A DNA stretch of 64,000 nt from assembly GCF_029626145.1 (NCBI RefSeq), contig NZ_JARUBJ010000002.1:6706501-6770500 (forward strand). The letters are read 5' to 3'. Positions within the stretch are counted from its first letter, which is position 1. Each line of letters starts with the position of its first letter. This document shows, one piece after another, positions 1 to 8,205 of the stretch. The position numbers and the translations under genes are program-made. The notes below the pieces were generated by a model that saw only the letters and a list, made by a program, of their open reading frames with translations, had not been told where the DNA came from and ran no database searches. Source of the DNA: Micromonospora sp. WMMD961 (GTDB lineage Bacteria > Actinomycetota > Actinomycetes > Mycobacteriales > Micromonosporaceae).

Positions 1-82
1 GGACGATACCGGCTGCCGGCCAGGGCACGTCGGACGGTTCGGTGAGGAGGACCGGCTCGGCTGGGGCTGACGAATCGCTCAT
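1..82 (-). CDS. partial CDS, N-terminus only, unknown function
   Basis: An ATG on the minus strand at the right edge of this interval opens a frame that runs off the left end of the window, giving about 27 residues beginning MSDSSAPAEPVLL. The frame is open to the edge and its codon use is GC-rich at third positions, as in neighbouring genes. The Shine-Dalgarno match is weak. It lies downstream of hemB in the same direction but about 660 bases away, so it probably has its own promoter. I do not recognise the family from this fragment. Confidence 0.5.
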   Translation of the reverse strand, partial: MSDSSAPAEPVLLTEPSDVPWPAAGIV

Positions 83-133
83 GCCGTCACCGTCCCGCCC
101 GGCGGCGCCGGCCGCAATCCCGCCTGCCGCACC

Positions 134-161
134 TGTGGACAACGAGCTGACCTGTGGATAA
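134..161. promoter_or_regulatory. two DnaA-box-like 9-mers in direct repeat
   Basis: TGTGGACAA (134-142) and TGTGGATAA (153-161) are the complements of TTGTCCACA and TTATCCACA, the preferred DnaA boxes of actinobacteria and of E. coli. They lie 10 bases apart inside a 19-bp near-tandem repeat. No dnaA, dnaN or AT-rich unwinding region is present, so this is not an origin. It could be a DnaA-titration or DnaA-responsive promoter site upstream of the minus-strand gene at the left edge. The match is exact; the function is inferred. Confidence 0.5.
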
Positions 162-333
162 CGCATGCCGCCGCCGATTACTGGCCGTGCTCACGGCACC
201 CGTGAGAGGCCGTCGCTACACTGCGTCACGGATCTCACGCCGCCTCGTCCGGTCGACCCGGCAGGCCGCAGCCGACAACCGCCGGACCAGCTAAGACCCG
301 ACCCCGGCCACCAGACCCCCAACCCCCACGCCG

Positions 334-410
334 CCCCCTTTGCTGTGCAGTTCAATATGCACCGCTAACGGACCGTAGGCGTCGCCGTGAGGGGTGCACA
401 GCAAAGGGGG
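334..410. repeat. 16-bp perfect inverted repeat, REP-like palindromic unit
   Basis: The arms at 334-349 (CCCCCTTTGCTGTGCA) and 395-410 (its exact complement) enclose 45 bases. The stem could form a long cruciform or RNA hairpin. It is intergenic, not adjacent to a gene end, and lacks a T tract, so it resembles a dispersed palindromic repeat or small non-autonomous element more than an intrinsic terminator. No second copy of this family is seen in the window. Confidence 0.6.
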
Positions 411-705
411 AACGAGGGGACGGGCGGGTCGCCTGAGATGGTCACGCTGGGTAGGCGAAGCAGCCGACGGCTCACGCGCATGGGCGTGACGGATCCGCAG
501 GCCGAAAGAGGGCGAGAGGACCTGGGCTGGCACGACCGACTGGTCCGTGGGGCGGTCTGTCCACGGGTCGGTGCGCCTGGGTGCCCCCGCCCCATCGCTC
601 CGCACCCGCCCGCTTGCCCGCCCACGCGAGGGGCGACAGTCAGGACAGCTTGGAACACGGCCCCGCCGGTACGGCCCGGCACGCAAGCGGAAGCGGAAGC
701 GGCGT

Positions 706-738
706 GGCCAGGGCCAGGGCCAAGGCCAAGGCCAGGGC
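706..738. repeat. short hexanucleotide tandem repeat
   Basis: About five copies of a six-base unit (GGCCAG or GGCCAA) lie immediately after the hemB stop codon, preceded by a doubled GGAAGC. It is a simple-sequence tract that could vary in copy number between strains. Confidence 0.5.
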
Positions 739-743
739 GGGGG

Positions 744-1727
744 TCAGTAACGCTCGCGCAGGAGCTGGGCGGCTTCGACGGCCCAGTAGGTGAGGATGAC
801 CTGCGCGCCGGCCCGCTTGATCGAGGTGAGCGTCTCCAACATCACGCGCTCCCGGTCGATCCAGCCGTTAGCGGCGGCGGCCTCGACCATCGCGTACTCG
901 CCGGAGACCTGGTAGGCGGCGACCGGGACGTCCACCGCGGCCCGCACCGCCGACACCACGTCGAGGTAGGGCAGCGCCGGCTTGACCATCACCAGATCGG
1001 CGCCCTCGGCGACGTCGAGCGCGACCTCGCGCAGCGACTCGCGCAGGTTGGCCGGGTCCTGCTGGTAGGTGCGTCGGTCGCCCTCCAGCGCGGACTCCAC
1101 CGCCTCCCGGAACGGGCCGTAGAAGGCGGATGCGTACTTGACCGCGTACGCCAGCACCGAGACGTCCTGGTGCCCCGCGGCGTCGAGCGCCTTGCGTACC
1201 ACGCCGACCTGGCCGTCCATCATCCCGGACGGCCCGACCATGCCGACCCCGGCGGCGGCCTGGGCCACCGCCATCTCGGCGTACGCGGCCAAGGTGGCGT
1301 CGTTGTCGACCTCACCGTCTCCGGTGAGCAGCCCGCAGTGCCCGTGCGAGGTGAACTCGTCGAGGCACAGGTCGCTCATCACCACCGTGGCGTCGCCCAC
1401 CTCGGCCACCACGTCGCGGATCGCGACGTTGAGGATGCCGTTCGGGTCGATGCCGCCGGAGCCGGTCGGGTCCCGTCGCTCCGGCACACCGAAGAGCATG
1501 ATCCCGCCGACACCGGCCTGGACCGCCTCGACCGCCGCCTTGCGCAGCGAGTCCCGGGAGTGCTGGAGCACTCCCGGGAGCGACCCGATGGCCCGGGGCT
1601 CGCTCAGCCCCTCCTTGACGAACATCGGCACGACCAACTCGGCCGGGTCGACCCGGGTCTCGGACACCAGCCGGCGGATCGCCGGGGTGCGGCGCAGCCG
1701 GCGGGGCCGGATCTCGGGGTACGACAT
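744..1727 (-). CDS. hemB: delta-aminolevulinic acid dehydratase (porphobilinogen synthase)
   Basis: HemB condenses two 5-aminolevulinates to porphobilinogen in cytosolic tetrapyrrole synthesis. The 327-residue length is normal for the family. The two Schiff-base lysines fall at about K197 (YAVKYAS) and K249 (MVKPALPYLD). The metal loop reads DLCLDEFTSHGHCG around residues 119-132, a variant with Asp replacing one of the usual cysteines. ATG is preceded by GAGGAGG at 8 bases. It is the last gene of rex-hemA-hemC-hemD-hemB, 20 bases after hemD. The identification is secure. Confidence 0.97.
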   Translation of the reverse strand: MSYPEIRPRRLRRTPAIRRLVSETRVDPAELVVPMFVKEGLSEPRAIGSLPGVLQHSRDSLRKAAVEAVQAGVGGIMLFGVPERRDPTGSGGIDPNGILNVAIRDVVAEVGDATVVMSDLCLDEFTSHGHCGLLTGDGEVDNDATLAAYAEMAVAQAAAGVGMVGPSGMMDGQVGVVRKALDAAGHQDVSVLAYAVKYASAFYGPFREAVESALEGDRRTYQQDPANLRESLREVALDVAEGADLVMVKPALPYLDVVSAVRAAVDVPVAAYQVSGEYAMVEAAAANGWIDRERVMLETLTSIKRAGAQVILTYWAVEAAQLLRERY

Positions 1728-1747
1728 GGAAGGGCCTCCTCGAACGA

Positions 1748-3328
1748 CTACCGGAAGCGCAGAGCGGTCGGGCCCTGCACCTTCGAACCGCGGCGCTGCT
1801 TGGCCGGCATGGCGGCCAGCTTCTCGCGCAGCTCGACGGCGTAGGCGGCCAGCGCCTCCACCAGGTCGGGCACCGAGGCGTGCGGCGGCTGGACGTCGAC
1901 CCGCAGCCCGAACTCCGTCGCGGTCTCCGCCGTCTTGGGCCCGATGACGGCAACAACGGTCCGGGCGTGTGGCTTCCCGGCGATACCGACCAGGTTGCGC
2001 ACGGTGGAGGACGAGGTGAAGAGCACCGCGTCGAACCCGCCCGACTTGATCGCGTCCCGGATCTCGGCGGGCGGCGGCGCGGCGCGCACCGTCCGGTACG
2101 CGGTCACGTCGTCGACCTCCCAGCCGCGCTCGGTGAGCCCGGCGGCGAGCGTCTCGGTGGCGATGTCGGCGCGCGGCAGCAGCACCCGGCCCACCGGGTC
2201 GAGGACCTCGTCGTGCGGGGAGAACTCGGCCAGCAGCCCCTCGGAGGACTGGTCCCCGGCGGGGATCAGCTCCGGCTGGATGCCGAACGCGCGGACCGCG
2301 TCCGCCGTGGCCTCACCGATGCAGGCGATCTTGACGCCGCCGAAGTGCCGGGCGTCCAGGCCGTGCTCGGCGAACTTCTCCCACACCGCGCGGACCGCGT
2401 TCACCGACGTGAAGATCACCCAGGCGTACCGGCCGTCGACCAGGCCCTTGACGGCCCGCTCCATCTGCGCCGGGGTACGCGGCGGCTCGACCGCGATGGT
2501 CGGCACCTCGCACGGGATCGCGCCGTACGCGCGCAGTCGGGCACTCATCGCGCCGGCCTGCTCCTTGGTGCGGGGTACGAGCACCTTCCAGCCGTACAGC
2601 GGGCGGTTCTCCCACCAGCTCAGCTTGTCCCGCTGGCCCACCCCGACACCGACGGTGAGTACCACCCGACCGGTGAAGCCGAGCGCGGCGGCCACGAAGC
2701 TGTCCACGGTCGACGTGGTCGTGTACTGGGTCTCGCCGGTGCCGTCACCGGTCACGCCGACGCCGGTGGTGCCGTCGACCCCGGCGGCGAGCAGCCCGTC
2801 CCGGACCGCGGCGAGGTCACCGGCGTCCACGGCGAGCGCGAGCGAACCCCGGCCGACGGCCGTGGCCAGCGCCTCGAAGTCCAGTGCGCTGACGTCCTCG
2901 ACGTCGGCGGCCGTACGCACACCCGGCAGCGGAACACCGGCGTAGGTGGCCACACCCTCGGCCTGGCCGACGCCGGGCACCACCTCGAAGTGGGCGGCGG
3001 TGCGGGCCACCGCCTGCACCTCCTTGACCACCGAGTCGTGGCCGAACGGGTCACCAGCGACCAGGTGCACCGCGTTCAACCCGGAACGGGCCGCGGAGAT
3101 CAGCACCTTCGCCACGTCCCCCGGCGCGCCCTCGGCCGGGGTGAACTCGGCATCGTCGGAGGCCTCGGCGCGAACGACGGCGAGCAACGACTCCGGGACT
3201 CCCCGGTCGTAGATCACCTGGTCGGCGTCGACCAGGGCGTCGTGGGCCCGACGGGTCAGCAGGCCCGGGTCACCGGGGCCAGCCCCGACGAACGCGATAC
3301 GGCCGACGGGCTTACGGGTGCGGGTCAT
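1748..3328 (-). CDS. hemD: uroporphyrinogen-III methyltransferase-like / uroporphyrinogen-III synthase fusion
   Basis: This 526-residue two-domain protein is of the actinobacterial type. The N-terminal half (about 8-245) is a tetrapyrrole methylase fold with the SAM loop GAGPGDPGLL. Its second signature, GDPFGHDS, departs from the usual GDPxxFGRG, so methyltransferase activity is uncertain. The C-terminal half (about 260-510) is HemD, which cyclises hydroxymethylbilane to uroporphyrinogen III (FTSVNAVRAV and FTSSSTVRNL motifs). ATG overlaps the hemC stop by 4 bases (ATGA), implying translational coupling. It corresponds to Rv0511 by order. Confidence 0.95.
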   Translation of the reverse strand: MTRTRKPVGRIAFVGAGPGDPGLLTRRAHDALVDADQVIYDRGVPESLLAVVRAEASDDAEFTPAEGAPGDVAKVLISAARSGLNAVHLVAGDPFGHDSVVKEVQAVARTAAHFEVVPGVGQAEGVATYAGVPLPGVRTAADVEDVSALDFEALATAVGRGSLALAVDAGDLAAVRDGLLAAGVDGTTGVGVTGDGTGETQYTTTSTVDSFVAAALGFTGRVVLTVGVGVGQRDKLSWWENRPLYGWKVLVPRTKEQAGAMSARLRAYGAIPCEVPTIAVEPPRTPAQMERAVKGLVDGRYAWVIFTSVNAVRAVWEKFAEHGLDARHFGGVKIACIGEATADAVRAFGIQPELIPAGDQSSEGLLAEFSPHDEVLDPVGRVLLPRADIATETLAAGLTERGWEVDDVTAYRTVRAAPPPAEIRDAIKSGGFDAVLFTSSSTVRNLVGIAGKPHARTVVAVIGPKTAETATEFGLRVDVQPPHASVPDLVEALAAYAVELREKLAAMPAKQRRGSKVQGPTALRFR

Positions 3329-4320
3329 TCTGTGCTCCCAAATTGCTGGGTCCCCGGGCCGGTGTGTCCTTCGTGGCCGAGGATCGAGTCGGCGCCGAGG
3401 TCGAGGAGTTCGGCGGCGAGTGCCTTACCGATCTCCGCCGCGTCGGCGGGCGTTCCGGTGCGGGACAGCCGGAGGTCACGAGTGCCGTCCGGGCTGATCA
3501 CCGCCCCGCGCAGGTAGATCTCATCGCCGGTCTCGCCTTCGGCGGCGGAGTCGGCTGGCTCGCCTTCGGCGAGGACGGCATAGGCGGCGACGGGTGCGCT
3601 GCACCCGGCCTCCAGGGTTGCCAGAAACGCGCGTTCCGCGGTGACCGCGGCACGCGACGGTGCGTGGTCGAGCACCGCGAGCAGCTCGACCAGGTCCTGG
3701 TCGTCGACCCGGCACTCCACGGCCAGCGCACCCTGGGCGGGCGCGGGCAGCATCAGCATCGGGTCCAGCGATTCGGTGATCACGTCGAGCCGGCCGAGTC
3801 GGGCCAGGCCGGCCCGGGCCAGGACGACGGCGTCGAGGTCGGCGTCGGGGCCGAGCACCCGCGCCAGTCGGGTGTCCACGTTGCCGCGGATCGGGGTGAC
3901 CTCCAGTTGCAGGCCGAGGGCGTGCAACTGGGCGATCCGGCGCAGCGCGCCGGTGCCGACGGTGGCCCCGGGCGGCAGCTCGGCGAGCGTCCGGCCGTCG
4001 CGGGCGACCAACGCGTCGCGCGGGTCCTGCCGGGCCGGCACCGCCGCGATGTGCAGCCCGCCGGCGGCAGCGGTGGGCAGGTCCTTGTAGGAGTGCACGG
4101 CGAAGTCGATGGTCCTGGCGGTCAGGGCGTCGCGCAGCGCGGACACGAACACTCCGACGCCGAGCCGGTGCACCGGCGCGCTGGAGCGGTCGCCCGCCGT
4201 GACGACCTCGACCAGCTCGACTGGGCGGCCGGTGGCGGCGGTCAACGCTTCGGCGACCTGGCCGGACTGGGCCATGGCCAGGGCGCTGCCGCGCGTGCCG
4301 AGGCGCAGGGGGGCGGTCAT
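3325..4320 (-). CDS. hemC: hydroxymethylbilane synthase (porphobilinogen deaminase)
   Basis: HemC polymerises four porphobilinogens into hydroxymethylbilane. The 331 residues start with the family hallmark LRLGTRGSALAMAQS. Catalytic Asp lies in HSYKDLP (D80), the Arg-rich substrate loop in GTGALRR, and the dipyrromethane cofactor cysteine in EAGCSAPVAAYA (C240). It overlaps hemA upstream and hemD downstream by 4 bases each, so hemA-hemC-hemD is a tightly coupled unit. Confidence 0.97.
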   Translation of the reverse strand: MTAPLRLGTRGSALAMAQSGQVAEALTAATGRPVELVEVVTAGDRSSAPVHRLGVGVFVSALRDALTARTIDFAVHSYKDLPTAAAGGLHIAAVPARQDPRDALVARDGRTLAELPPGATVGTGALRRIAQLHALGLQLEVTPIRGNVDTRLARVLGPDADLDAVVLARAGLARLGRLDVITESLDPMLMLPAPAQGALAVECRVDDQDLVELLAVLDHAPSRAAVTAERAFLATLEAGCSAPVAAYAVLAEGEPADSAAEGETGDEIYLRGAVISPDGTRDLRLSRTGTPADAAEIGKALAAELLDLGADSILGHEGHTGPGTQQFGSTE

Positions 4321-5714
4321 CGCGCACCTCCGGTGGGCGGGGTCGGCTCGGCGGTGTCGGCCCGGAGCATCGGGTCGTTGCCGGGCAGCGGCAGGCCGAG
4401 GTCGGGGGTCAGCACGTCCGGAACGGTGTCCACCGGTGAGGTCTGCGGGACCTCCAGGTCGAACAGTTCACGCAGCAGGGCCGCGTACTGGTCGCCGCCG
4501 GGCTCGGCGGCCAACTGGCGGACCTTGACGGTGGGCTGGTGCAGCAGCCGCTGCACGACGCGGTGCACAGTGCGGGCCACCTCGGCGCGCAGGTCGTCGT
4601 CGAGCTCGGGGCGACGCTGGGCGAGCCGGCGCAGCTCGGCGGTGACGACGTCGTCGGCCCGACCGCGCAGCGCGGCCACGGTGGGTGCCACGTCGGCGCC
4701 GCGCAACCAGGTGAGGAAACCCTCCACCTCGCTCAGCACGATTCGTTCCACGGCGGCGGCGTCGGCGGCGGCCGGGCCGTCGGCGAGCAGTGCCGCCATC
4801 CGGTCGATGTCGATCACCTCGACGCCGGGCAGTTCGGCGACACCCTCCTCGACGTCGCGCGGGACGGCCAGGTCGAGCAGGACCAGCGGGCCCCGGGCCG
4901 GGTCCCGTTCGGTCAGCGCCGCGCTGACCAACGCCCGGGTGAGGACGGGTTCGGTGGACGCGGTGGCGGCCACTACGATGTCCACTGTGGAAAGGGTGTC
5001 GGCCAGCTCGGTCATCGGCGCGGCACTCGCCCCGTACGACTCGGCGAGCCGGACGGCCCGGTCCGCACCCCGATTGCTGACGGTGAGCGGGCCGGCGCCC
5101 AACCGGGACAGCGTGGCCACTCCGAGCGAGCCCATCGCACCGGCGCCGACCACCAGGGCCGGGCGGCCGACGAGGTCGCCGTCGAGGTGCCCGGCGGCCA
5201 ATTCCAACGCGGCGGTGACGACGCTCTGGCCGGCCCGGTCGATGCCGGTCTCGGCGTGGGCCCGCTTGCCGACCCGCAGTGCCTGCTGCATCAGCTCGTG
5301 CAGCAGGCGGCCGGCCGAGTCGGCGCCGGTGGCCCAGTGGTACGCGTCACGCAACTGCCCGAGGATCTGCGCCTCGCCGACGACCATCGAGTCCAGGCCG
5401 GTGGCGACGCGGAAGACGTGGTCCACGGCGGCGGTGTCGTAGTGCACGTACAGGTGACTGGCGAGCGCCGCCGGCGCGCTGCCGGCCTGGTCGGCCAGGA
5501 CGGCGCAGACGTCGCCGAGCCCACCGTGGAAACCGGACACGGCGGCGTAGACCTCCACCCGGTTGCAGGTGGAGACGATCACCGCCTCGGAGACGTACGG
5601 CTGGGCGATCAGGCGGTCCAGGGTGCGGGTCAGGTCGGCGGGGGGCACGGCCAGCTGCTCCAGCGTGGCGACCGGGGCGGTCCGGTAGGACGCGCCGACG
5701 ACGAGCAGTTTCAC
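4317..5714 (-). CDS. hemA: glutamyl-tRNA reductase
   Basis: This enzyme catalyses the first committed step of C5-pathway haem synthesis, reducing glutamyl-tRNA(Glu) to glutamate-1-semialdehyde. I chose the GTG at 5714 because the protein then begins MKLLVVGASYRTAPV, the family N-terminus; an upstream in-frame extension has no homology character. The catalytic Cys is in STCNRVE (C50), and the NADPH-binding loop is VVGAGAMG. The length of 465 residues is slightly above average because of an acidic, Pro-rich tail. GTG overlaps the rex stop (GTGA), tying expression to Rex. Confidence 0.96.
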   Translation of the reverse strand: MKLLVVGASYRTAPVATLEQLAVPPADLTRTLDRLIAQPYVSEAVIVSTCNRVEVYAAVSGFHGGLGDVCAVLADQAGSAPAALASHLYVHYDTAAVDHVFRVATGLDSMVVGEAQILGQLRDAYHWATGADSAGRLLHELMQQALRVGKRAHAETGIDRAGQSVVTAALELAAGHLDGDLVGRPALVVGAGAMGSLGVATLSRLGAGPLTVSNRGADRAVRLAESYGASAAPMTELADTLSTVDIVVAATASTEPVLTRALVSAALTERDPARGPLVLLDLAVPRDVEEGVAELPGVEVIDIDRMAALLADGPAAADAAAVERIVLSEVEGFLTWLRGADVAPTVAALRGRADDVVTAELRRLAQRRPELDDDLRAEVARTVHRVVQRLLHQPTVKVRQLAAEPGGDQYAALLRELFDLEVPQTSPVDTVPDVLTPDLGLPLPGNDPMLRADTAEPTPPTGGAR

Positions 5715-6481
5715 GTGCCGATCGCCTCCTGGGTGTCGGTGGCCGCGAACCCGCCCGGCAGGGCGGTGAGAGCGGACCCGCCGGTGGCGGGCAGCGCGGT
5801 CAGCGACGCCTTGCGGTGCTCGTGGAAGGACAGAATCTGCAGCTCGATGGCGAGGTCGACCTTGCGCACGTCGACCCCCTCCGGAACCGAGAGTACGCAC
5901 GGCGCGAAGTTGAGGATGCTCGTCACGCCCACGGCGACCAGTTGGTCGGCAACCTGCTGGGCGGCGGCGGCCGGAGTGGCGATCACGCCGATCGCGAGGG
6001 ATTCCTCCGCGGCGACAGTGGGTAGGTCGTCGACATGCCGGACCACCAGGCCGTTGATCTCCTCACCGACCCGGGAGGGATCGGCGTCGAGCAGTGCGGC
6101 GATCCGGAAGCCCCGGCTGGCGAAGCCGTCGTAGCCGGCCAGGGCGTGACCGAGATTACCCACGCCGACCAGGGCGACCGCCCGGCGTTGGGTGAGCCCG
6201 AGCACGTACTCGATCTGCTCGATCAGGAGCGCGACGTCGTAACCCACGCCCCGGGTGCCGTACGAGCCGAGGTGGGAGAGGTCCTTGCGGAGCTTTGCGG
6301 GGTTGACCCCGGCGGCGGCGGAGAGGCCCTCGCTGGAGACCGTCTCGTGACCGGTGTCGGCGAGGTTGTGCAGCGCGCGCAGGTATTCCGGGAGCCGGGC
6401 GACGGTCGCCTCGGGCAGGTCCGGGAGCGCTGGTACGGCACCGGCACGGCCGGGCGCGCCTGGGTGACGGTGCTGACTCAT
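5711..6481 (-). CDS. rex: redox-sensing transcriptional repressor Rex
   Basis: Rex is an NADH/NAD+-responsive repressor. The 256-residue protein has an N-terminal winged helix (about 20-95, with LPEYLRALHNL and NPAKLRKDLSHLGSYG) and a Rossmann domain with VGVGNLG binding NAD(H). The ATG at 6481 is chosen because upstream codons lack Rex similarity. It is first in the rex-hemACDB operon, as in Streptomyces, and a matching Rex operator lies about 120 bases upstream, so autoregulation is likely. Confidence 0.95.
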   Translation of the reverse strand: MSQHRHPGAPGRAGAVPALPDLPEATVARLPEYLRALHNLADTGHETVSSEGLSAAAGVNPAKLRKDLSHLGSYGTRGVGYDVALLIEQIEYVLGLTQRRAVALVGVGNLGHALAGYDGFASRGFRIAALLDADPSRVGEEINGLVVRHVDDLPTVAAEESLAIGVIATPAAAAQQVADQLVAVGVTSILNFAPCVLSVPEGVDVRKVDLAIELQILSFHEHRKASLTALPATGGSALTALPGGFAATDTQEAIGT

Positions 6482-6851
6482 GAGACTCCGTGCGGTGCGA
6501 TCCTCGGCCAACTCCGCTGGTCGGCCGCTTATGGACTCCCGCTGGCGACCGAGGTTGCCGGCTGTGCTAGCAGGGCGCGTCGGAGTCACAGCGTAGGCGC
6601 TTGTGAAGACGTGCACAAATCGCGATCTTGCCGCTGCGCCACGCAACCTCACCAGCACCTCCATTCCGCAAGATCGATCGGACGGGTATCCACGCGCGCC
6701 GCCCGGGCGATTATTGCTCAATCCCGACTTCTCTGACCAATCCCGCGCCGAGCCTTCCGAGGGCCGTCCCGCAGGTGGTAGGGGCAGCACTACGGAGGAG
6801 AGGCAGGGCTTCGGGATGGGGACGGGCGGCCCGGGTGCCTAGCCTTTTGGC
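6482..6851. other. divergent promoter region rex / sensor kinase
   Basis: This 370-base intergenic stretch between divergent genes has no coding potential. It holds the Rex operator (6601-6618) and a 9-bp inverted repeat, CGATCTTGC at 6623-6631 and its complement at 6668-6676. Next to the kinase ATG is a TAGCCT that could act as a -10 for a leaderless transcript. Confidence 0.5.
6601..6618. promoter_or_regulatory. Rex operator (ROP)
   Basis: TTGTGAAGACGTGCACAA is an 18-bp imperfect palindrome. It keeps the TTGTG...CACAA ends of the actinobacterial Rex site (consensus TGTGAACnnnTTCACA). It lies upstream of rex itself, as expected for an autoregulated repressor. The match is seen directly; binding is inferred. 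Confidence 0.8.
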
Positions 6852-8156
6852 ATGACCGCCGTTGCCGCCACCAGCGACCGACCGACGCTGGCACCGAGCA
6901 TCCCCCGCCAACTCTTCGTCGACTCCGGGTACGTGCTGCTCGGTCTGCCCCTGGCGGTGGCCAGCTTCGTCGTCCTCATCGTCGGCCTGGCGGTCGGCAT
7001 CGGTCTGGTGGTCACGGTGATCGGCCTGCCGATCCTCAGCGGGACCCTGTACGCGGCCCGCGGGCTGGCCGACATCGAGCGGCTGCGGCTGCCCGCGGTG
7101 CTGCACCAGCCCCGGATCCGGCCGCACTACCGCCTGCCCGAGGGGGGCGCGAACGCCTGGCGGCGGATCTTCGTGCCGATGCGGGACGCCCAGTCCTGGC
7201 TCGACCTGGCGCACGGCATCCTGCGGGTGATCGCGGCGGTGGGCACCTTCGTGGTGGCCCTGGCGTGGTGGGCCGCCGCCGTCGCCGGCTCGCTCTACTG
7301 GGCCTACGACTGGGCCCTGCCCCGCGCAGACGGTGAGGGTGACCCGGATCTGGCGCAGCTGCTCGGGCTGGGCGACTCGACCACCGCCCGGATCGGCCTG
7401 TACACCGCACTGGGGGTGTTCTTCCTGATCACCCTGCCGATCGTGGTGCGGGGCTGCGCCCTGCTCCAGGCCAGCTTCGCCAAGGCCATGCTGACCGGCG
7501 TGGCCGAGATGCGGGACCGGATCACCGTGCTGGAGGAGCAGAAGCGGGCCGCCGTGTCCGCCGAGGCTTCCGCGCTGCGCCGGTTGGAACGCGACATCCA
7601 CGACGGCCCCCAGCAGCGCCTGGTCCGGCTGGCGATGGACCTCAGCCGGGCCCGGATCCAGCTCGCCTCCGACCCGGAGGCGGCCGGCCGGACCATCGAC
7701 GAGGCGGTCACCCAGACCCGGGACACGCTGGCCGAGCTGCGGGCGCTGTCCCGGGGCATCGCGCCGCCGATCCTGGTCGACCGGGGCCTGCCCAGTGCGC
7801 TGGCCGCGATCGCCGGCCGCGGGCTGATCCCGATCGAGCTCCAGGTGGACCCGCAGCTCGGCACCCCGGCCGGGCGGCTCGACCCGGCGGTGGAGAACAC
7901 CGCGTACTTCGTGGTGTCCGAGGCGCTGACCAACGTCGCCAAGCACGCCCGGGCTACCGAGGCCACGGTGGCCGTCGCCCGGCACGGCACCCACCTCCAG
8001 GTGCGGGTGGGCGACGACGGGCAGGGCGGCGCACACCTCGCCAAGGGTCACGGGTTGGCCGGGATCGCCGACCGGGTGCGGGCCGCCGGCGGTGAACTCG
8101 TGGTGGTCAGCCCGGCCGGCGGACCCACCGAGATCCGCGCCGAGCTCCCCCTGTGA
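6852..8156 (+). CDS. sensor histidine kinase, NarL/DesK-type, membrane-bound
   Basis: This 434-residue protein has an N-terminal sensor with four predicted membrane segments (about 27-60, 122-152 and 183-205) of the small two-component sensor type. It has a dimerisation/phosphoacceptor helix LERDIHDGPQQRL (H250) and a C-terminal ATPase (N box EALTNVAKHA, G boxes VGDDGQGG and GHGLAGI). It pairs with the LuxR-type response regulator 49 bases downstream. There is no clear Shine-Dalgarno, so the message may be leaderless. The stimulus is unknown. Confidence 0.92.
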   Translation: MTAVAATSDRPTLAPSIPRQLFVDSGYVLLGLPLAVASFVVLIVGLAVGIGLVVTVIGLPILSGTLYAARGLADIERLRLPAVLHQPRIRPHYRLPEGGANAWRRIFVPMRDAQSWLDLAHGILRVIAAVGTFVVALAWWAAAVAGSLYWAYDWALPRADGEGDPDLAQLLGLGDSTTARIGLYTALGVFFLITLPIVVRGCALLQASFAKAMLTGVAEMRDRITVLEEQKRAAVSAEASALRRLERDIHDGPQQRLVRLAMDLSRARIQLASDPEAAGRTIDEAVTQTRDTLAELRALSRGIAPPILVDRGLPSALAAIAGRGLIPIELQVDPQLGTPAGRLDPAVENTAYFVVSEALTNVAKHARATEATVAVARHGTHLQVRVGDDGQGGAHLAKGHGLAGIADRVRAAGGELVVVSPAGGPTEIRAELPL

Positions 8157-8205
8157 GCCGTTGGAGACCGCCGCGAACGGGTTCGACGTGGTAGACAACA
8201 CAGCC

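Larger units (their letters stand above)
83..743. other. 660-base gap without a convincing gene
   Basis: No frame here has convincing coding character; the long frames that cross it are antisense shadows of hemB. It holds two DnaA-box-like 9-mers near its left end, a 16-bp perfect inverted repeat, and a short hexanucleotide tandem repeat directly after the hemB stop. Confidence 0.6.

Noticed and set aside
134..410. Origin of replication
   Set aside because: Only two DnaA boxes, no AT-rich unwinding element, and no dnaA/dnaN genes.
387..1844. 485-codon plus-strand ORF across hemB
   Set aside because: It is antisense to hemB, has low-complexity Arg/Gly/His-rich translation and is an artefact of high GC third positions.
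3343..5442. 699-codon plus-strand ORF opposite hemC and hemA
   Set aside because: It is a shadow frame of two well-identified genes; no domain and a biased composition.
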